Below, piece after piece: positions 61,951-64,000 of a stretch of DNA of 64,000 nucleotides (position 1 is the stretch's first letter; each line of letters starts with the position of its first letter). Below the pieces are notes generated by a model. The model was given only the letters and a program-made list of their open reading frames with translations, was not told the DNA's origin and did not search any database. The stretch is from Lachnospiraceae bacterium (lineage in GTDB: Bacteria; Bacillota; Clostridia; Lachnospirales; Lachnospiraceae). A program made the translations under genes and the position numbers. Location: contig JAFQBM010000049.1 in assembly GCA_017399685.1 (NCBI GenBank), positions 36,662-100,661 of the forward strand, given 5' to 3'.

Positions 61951-62178
61951 TATATTTTTCCTCCTAAAATGCCTCGTTTTGCCCTATTTTACGCACTTTT
62001 TTGGATTTCTTCAAGACTTACAGTTTTCCGGAAACTGTAGCAAAAGTGGCAAAATACGGCAGTTTGAGACCAAGTGTAGTAGTCTGTAGTAGTCAATTGG
62101 TAGTCAGTTTAGGGGGTGCAGACTACCGAGGTTTTTGAACCTGTTAACGATAGAAAATGGAAGGGGGTACAAAAATCT
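61951..62178. other. Possible mobile element boundary region
   Basis: 228 bp with GTAGTCTGTAGTAGTC-type short repeats (GTAGT recurs) and GTGGCAAAATACGGCAG. No gene. It lies between the core-type phosphatase and the ApeA gene that adjoins an integrase, so an attachment site could be here, but I cannot identify it. Confidence 0.3.
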
Positions 62179-63570
62179 CTATTCCTTTTCTTCCATTTCT
62201 TTAATCTGAGCCTTCTCTAATTGCTTCCACGAATTATGACTGCTAAGACTTTGACGTACTTTTTCCTCGATATCTATACCTAATACTAAACAAATGTGAT
62301 ACTCCAATAAACTACTAAGCACAAATATTGCATCTCTGAGATCATCACCTTTTAATGCTTTTTTCTCTTTTGAACTACCATAATGGGTATAGTAGTGACG
62401 TGTATCAGCAATTACCTGTCCGTAATCCTCTTCACACCCCCAGTAATCATAGAATATGGTGTTGTAGTTACCAATTAGCAAATCATTCAAACGTGAAACA
62501 AGAATTATGTAACTACAATTTTCATCCATCTGGGTAGGCGATAATAATTTTTTCTCAAGTTGATCAAAGATTACTGCTCCCGAAAATCGCTCCATTACAG
62601 ATTCAACATATTTCTTCTTTTTATCTCCATAGAAAAAACGTGAATGAAAGGTTTCTAAAGCCTGTACAATATTCAAAAATACCATTTCCAATGGCATATC
62701 GCGATATTTAAACAAAGATAAATATAAATTAAAAATAGGACCTAATTTCTCTAATTCTTTATTAATATCCTTATCAGAAGGAAGTTGATTTAATGTAAAA
62801 TTATAATCCCATACTTTTGAATCATAAACTTCTAATTCTCTCTGTGCGCTTAATAAATGATGTTTATGATATTGTTCTATTTTATCTCCAATTAAATATG
62901 AATCCTCATAATCTAAAAAGTATTCCTTTTCGACATTAATATTATTTTTGACGGCAAAAGAAATCATTGCCAAGATTTTATCTCTGATAGAAATAAGTTC
63001 ATCAATCGTTCGTTTCGTTTCACTTGCAATAGTTAATTTAACCCTTTGAACAATCGTCTTCTCTTCACTATCGAATGGTCCCCAAAAAGTTTCATTCGAA
63101 AATACCGAAAATTTAACTTTTACCCCAAACCAAGAAAATTCTCGTTCATCAAAACCTTCTTTCATTTTAATTCCCGTATCTGTTGTTTCAAAAACCGATA
63201 ACTGAGTCCAAGCGAACGCATTTTTTAATGTACATACTAATTCATTAAATTTTGCATCCTTTTGTACTTTTGATGACCAAACCAAATAATCACTTCTAAA
63301 ACAGATTCTCTGTGTTTGTCCAACATTTGTATGATTATTTATACATTTATTATTAAATAAAGTTACTATTGCCCCTGAATTAATTTTACCTGAAATGACC
63401 GGCATGTTAGCATAACTTTTCCCCATAAAAGTTTTTTCATCTAACTGTTTTGCCAAATCCAAAAAAATCACTCCTGTTTTTTTATTGTGAATGATTTCCC
63501 CATCAATTTCTTCGCCTAATATATTGAACGTACCTATATAACGATTTTCATCATTGTAATACTTACTCAT
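62179..63570 (-). CDS. apeA: ApeA-like HEPN anti-phage protein
   Basis: 463 aa from ATG 63570 (AAAGGA upstream). An N-terminal beta-rich half of the ApeA_NTD1 type (YIGTFNILGEEIDGEII, RICFRSDYLVW) is followed by a helical HEPN domain. The ribonuclease motif R-x4-H is in DTRHYYTHY (Arg 391, His 396). FLNIVQALETFHSRFFYG matches the helix before it. ApeA is a single-gene abortive-type defence protein in which HEPN RNase activity is needed. Adjacent to an integrase fragment. Confidence 0.82.
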   Translation of the reverse strand: MSKYYNDENRYIGTFNILGEEIDGEIIHNKKTGVIFLDLAKQLDEKTFMGKSYANMPVISGKINSGAIVTLFNNKCINNHTNVGQTQRICFRSDYLVWSSKVQKDAKFNELVCTLKNAFAWTQLSVFETTDTGIKMKEGFDEREFSWFGVKVKFSVFSNETFWGPFDSEEKTIVQRVKLTIASETKRTIDELISIRDKILAMISFAVKNNINVEKEYFLDYEDSYLIGDKIEQYHKHHLLSAQRELEVYDSKVWDYNFTLNQLPSDKDINKELEKLGPIFNLYLSLFKYRDMPLEMVFLNIVQALETFHSRFFYGDKKKKYVESVMERFSGAVIFDQLEKKLLSPTQMDENCSYIILVSRLNDLLIGNYNTIFYDYWGCEEDYGQVIADTRHYYTHYGSSKEKKALKGDDLRDAIFVLSSLLEYHICLVLGIDIEEKVRQSLSSHNSWKQLEKAQIKEMEEKE

Positions 63571-63658
63571 ATGTAATTCCTTTCTAATCCATCTATTCTG
63601 TCTTTCATACTCCTCATTAATTATACTATTTTTCATTCCATCCCACAATTCCCGAACA

Positions 63659-63690
63659 CAAAAATAACGCCCAAGGTCTCCCCTGAGCGT
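63659..63690 (-). terminator. Terminator after the integrase gene
   Basis: Minus strand ACGCTCAGGG pairs with CCTTGGGCGT, then TTATTTTTGT. Confidence 0.75.
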
Positions 63691-63702
63691 CTGCTGCGTG
63701 TC

Positions 63703-63887
63703 TTATACTACTTTAAACATATTCTGCCTCATTGGCTTCTTGCCTTCTGTCTTGTCCACTTCTTTTCGTGCCTGTTCCAGTTCTTCCATTCGAATCATTT
63801 CATTCTTCGCATCATCCAGTCCCAGATGGGTATAAGTATTCATTGTTACCCCGATATCCGAATGTCCCATTATGATATTGTCAATAT
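63703..63887 (-). pseudogene. Tyrosine integrase, C-terminal fragment
   Basis: About 61 codons: IIMGHSDIGVTMNTYTHLGL (box II with the HxxR/Y region; the catalytic Tyr is in NTYTH), then DDAKNEMIRMEELEQARKEV and a basic end to TAA 63703. This is the tail of a Tn916/phage-type integrase. The frame is cut at about 63888 by insertion sequence-like DNA. Such integrases sit at one end of the element they move, so ApeA is likely cargo. Confidence 0.8.
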
Positions 63888-64000
63888 TGGTTTACACTTT
63901 TTTCTCAAGAATGTTCGACCTTATGCTGCCTTCTGTTGTGAAGCATAGTACTGCTGTCGTTTAACCATCGGAGGTAATCCACCATTAGCAGAACAGATTC
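63888..64000 (-). mobile_element. End of an insertion sequence cut by the window edge
   Basis: Starts with TGGTTTACACTTTTTTCTC, a plausible terminal repeat opening with TG. On the minus strand, after a stop at 63921-63923, a frame reads ICSANGGLPPMVKRQQYYAS and QQKAA, like the end of an IS3-type transposase; family uncertain. The junction lies inside the integrase coding sequence. Confidence 0.6.

Overview
The window is AT-rich, with Shine-Dalgarno sites of the GGAGG type, OmpR/LytTR/BceS-type signalling genes, a threonyl T-box and TPP, manganese and guanidine-type riboswitches. Gene content and protein style point to a Gram-positive anaerobe of the Clostridia, most like Lachnospiraceae; this is inferred from reading, not from a search. 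It is ordinary chromosome with many small repeats and decayed genes, and the right edge enters a mobile element.  Layout. 1-2.0 kb: a TPP riboswitch leader reading out of the left edge, a SAM methyltransferase, and two copies (one truncated) of a probable type I toxin-antitoxin locus (holin-like peptide with a convergent antisense RNA). 2.1-6.6 kb: a heterodimeric ABC drug exporter operon with its MarR regulator, which probably starts at an ATT codon. 6.7-9.8 kb: an AAA ATPase with a nuclease-like tail, a truncated response regulator, and mntP behind a yybP-ykoY riboswitch. 9.8-18.5 kb: methyltransferase, two GNAT enzymes, a membrane protein, an S66 peptidase, an AlbA-type regulator gene broken by one in-frame TAG, and thrS behind a T-box. 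18.6-29.1 kb: lipoprotein, Nudix hydrolase, a broken antitoxin-toxin pair, a large PLD-helicase, a frameshifted DUF1963 gene, a nucleotidyltransferase with a partial duplicate, VanZ and other membrane proteins, and copies of a ~130-bp repeat.  29.3-41.4 kb: an XRE membrane regulator with an anchored partner, small membrane proteins, a lipoprotein plus MacB-like ABC operon, a fructokinase, a LytTR/LiaF-like pair and a MATE exporter behind a probable guanidine-IV riboswitch. 41.5-49.3 kb: an SprA-like protein, two Zn-ribbon/membrane genes, a tightly coupled AAA ATPase plus TOPRIM-like gene pair (candidate defence module), a PNPOx-like protein, and rtcB with an AraC regulator. 49.8-61.4 kb: a signalling region holding two convergent modules, each with response regulator, histidine kinase, ABC ATPase and permease (one also has an S41 protease), followed by a BceRS-type two-component pair without its transporter. 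61.4-64 kb: a low-molecular-weight phosphatase, an ApeA-type HEPN anti-phage protein, and the tail of a tyrosine integrase cut by an insertion sequence.  Recurring themes: envelope stress sensing and export (BmrCD-like, MacB-like, LiaF-like, BceRS-like, two ABC-2 modules, MATE); candidate phage defence (PLD-helicase, AAA+TOPRIM, ApeA); and small structured repeats. The most intriguing signal is a ~52-nt hairpin-bearing motif found three times (36939-36990, 39015-39063, 59478-59529), each ending 21-25 nt before the start codon of an envelope-related gene. It could be a new cis-regulatory RNA, or fossil ends of an IS200/IS605-like element.
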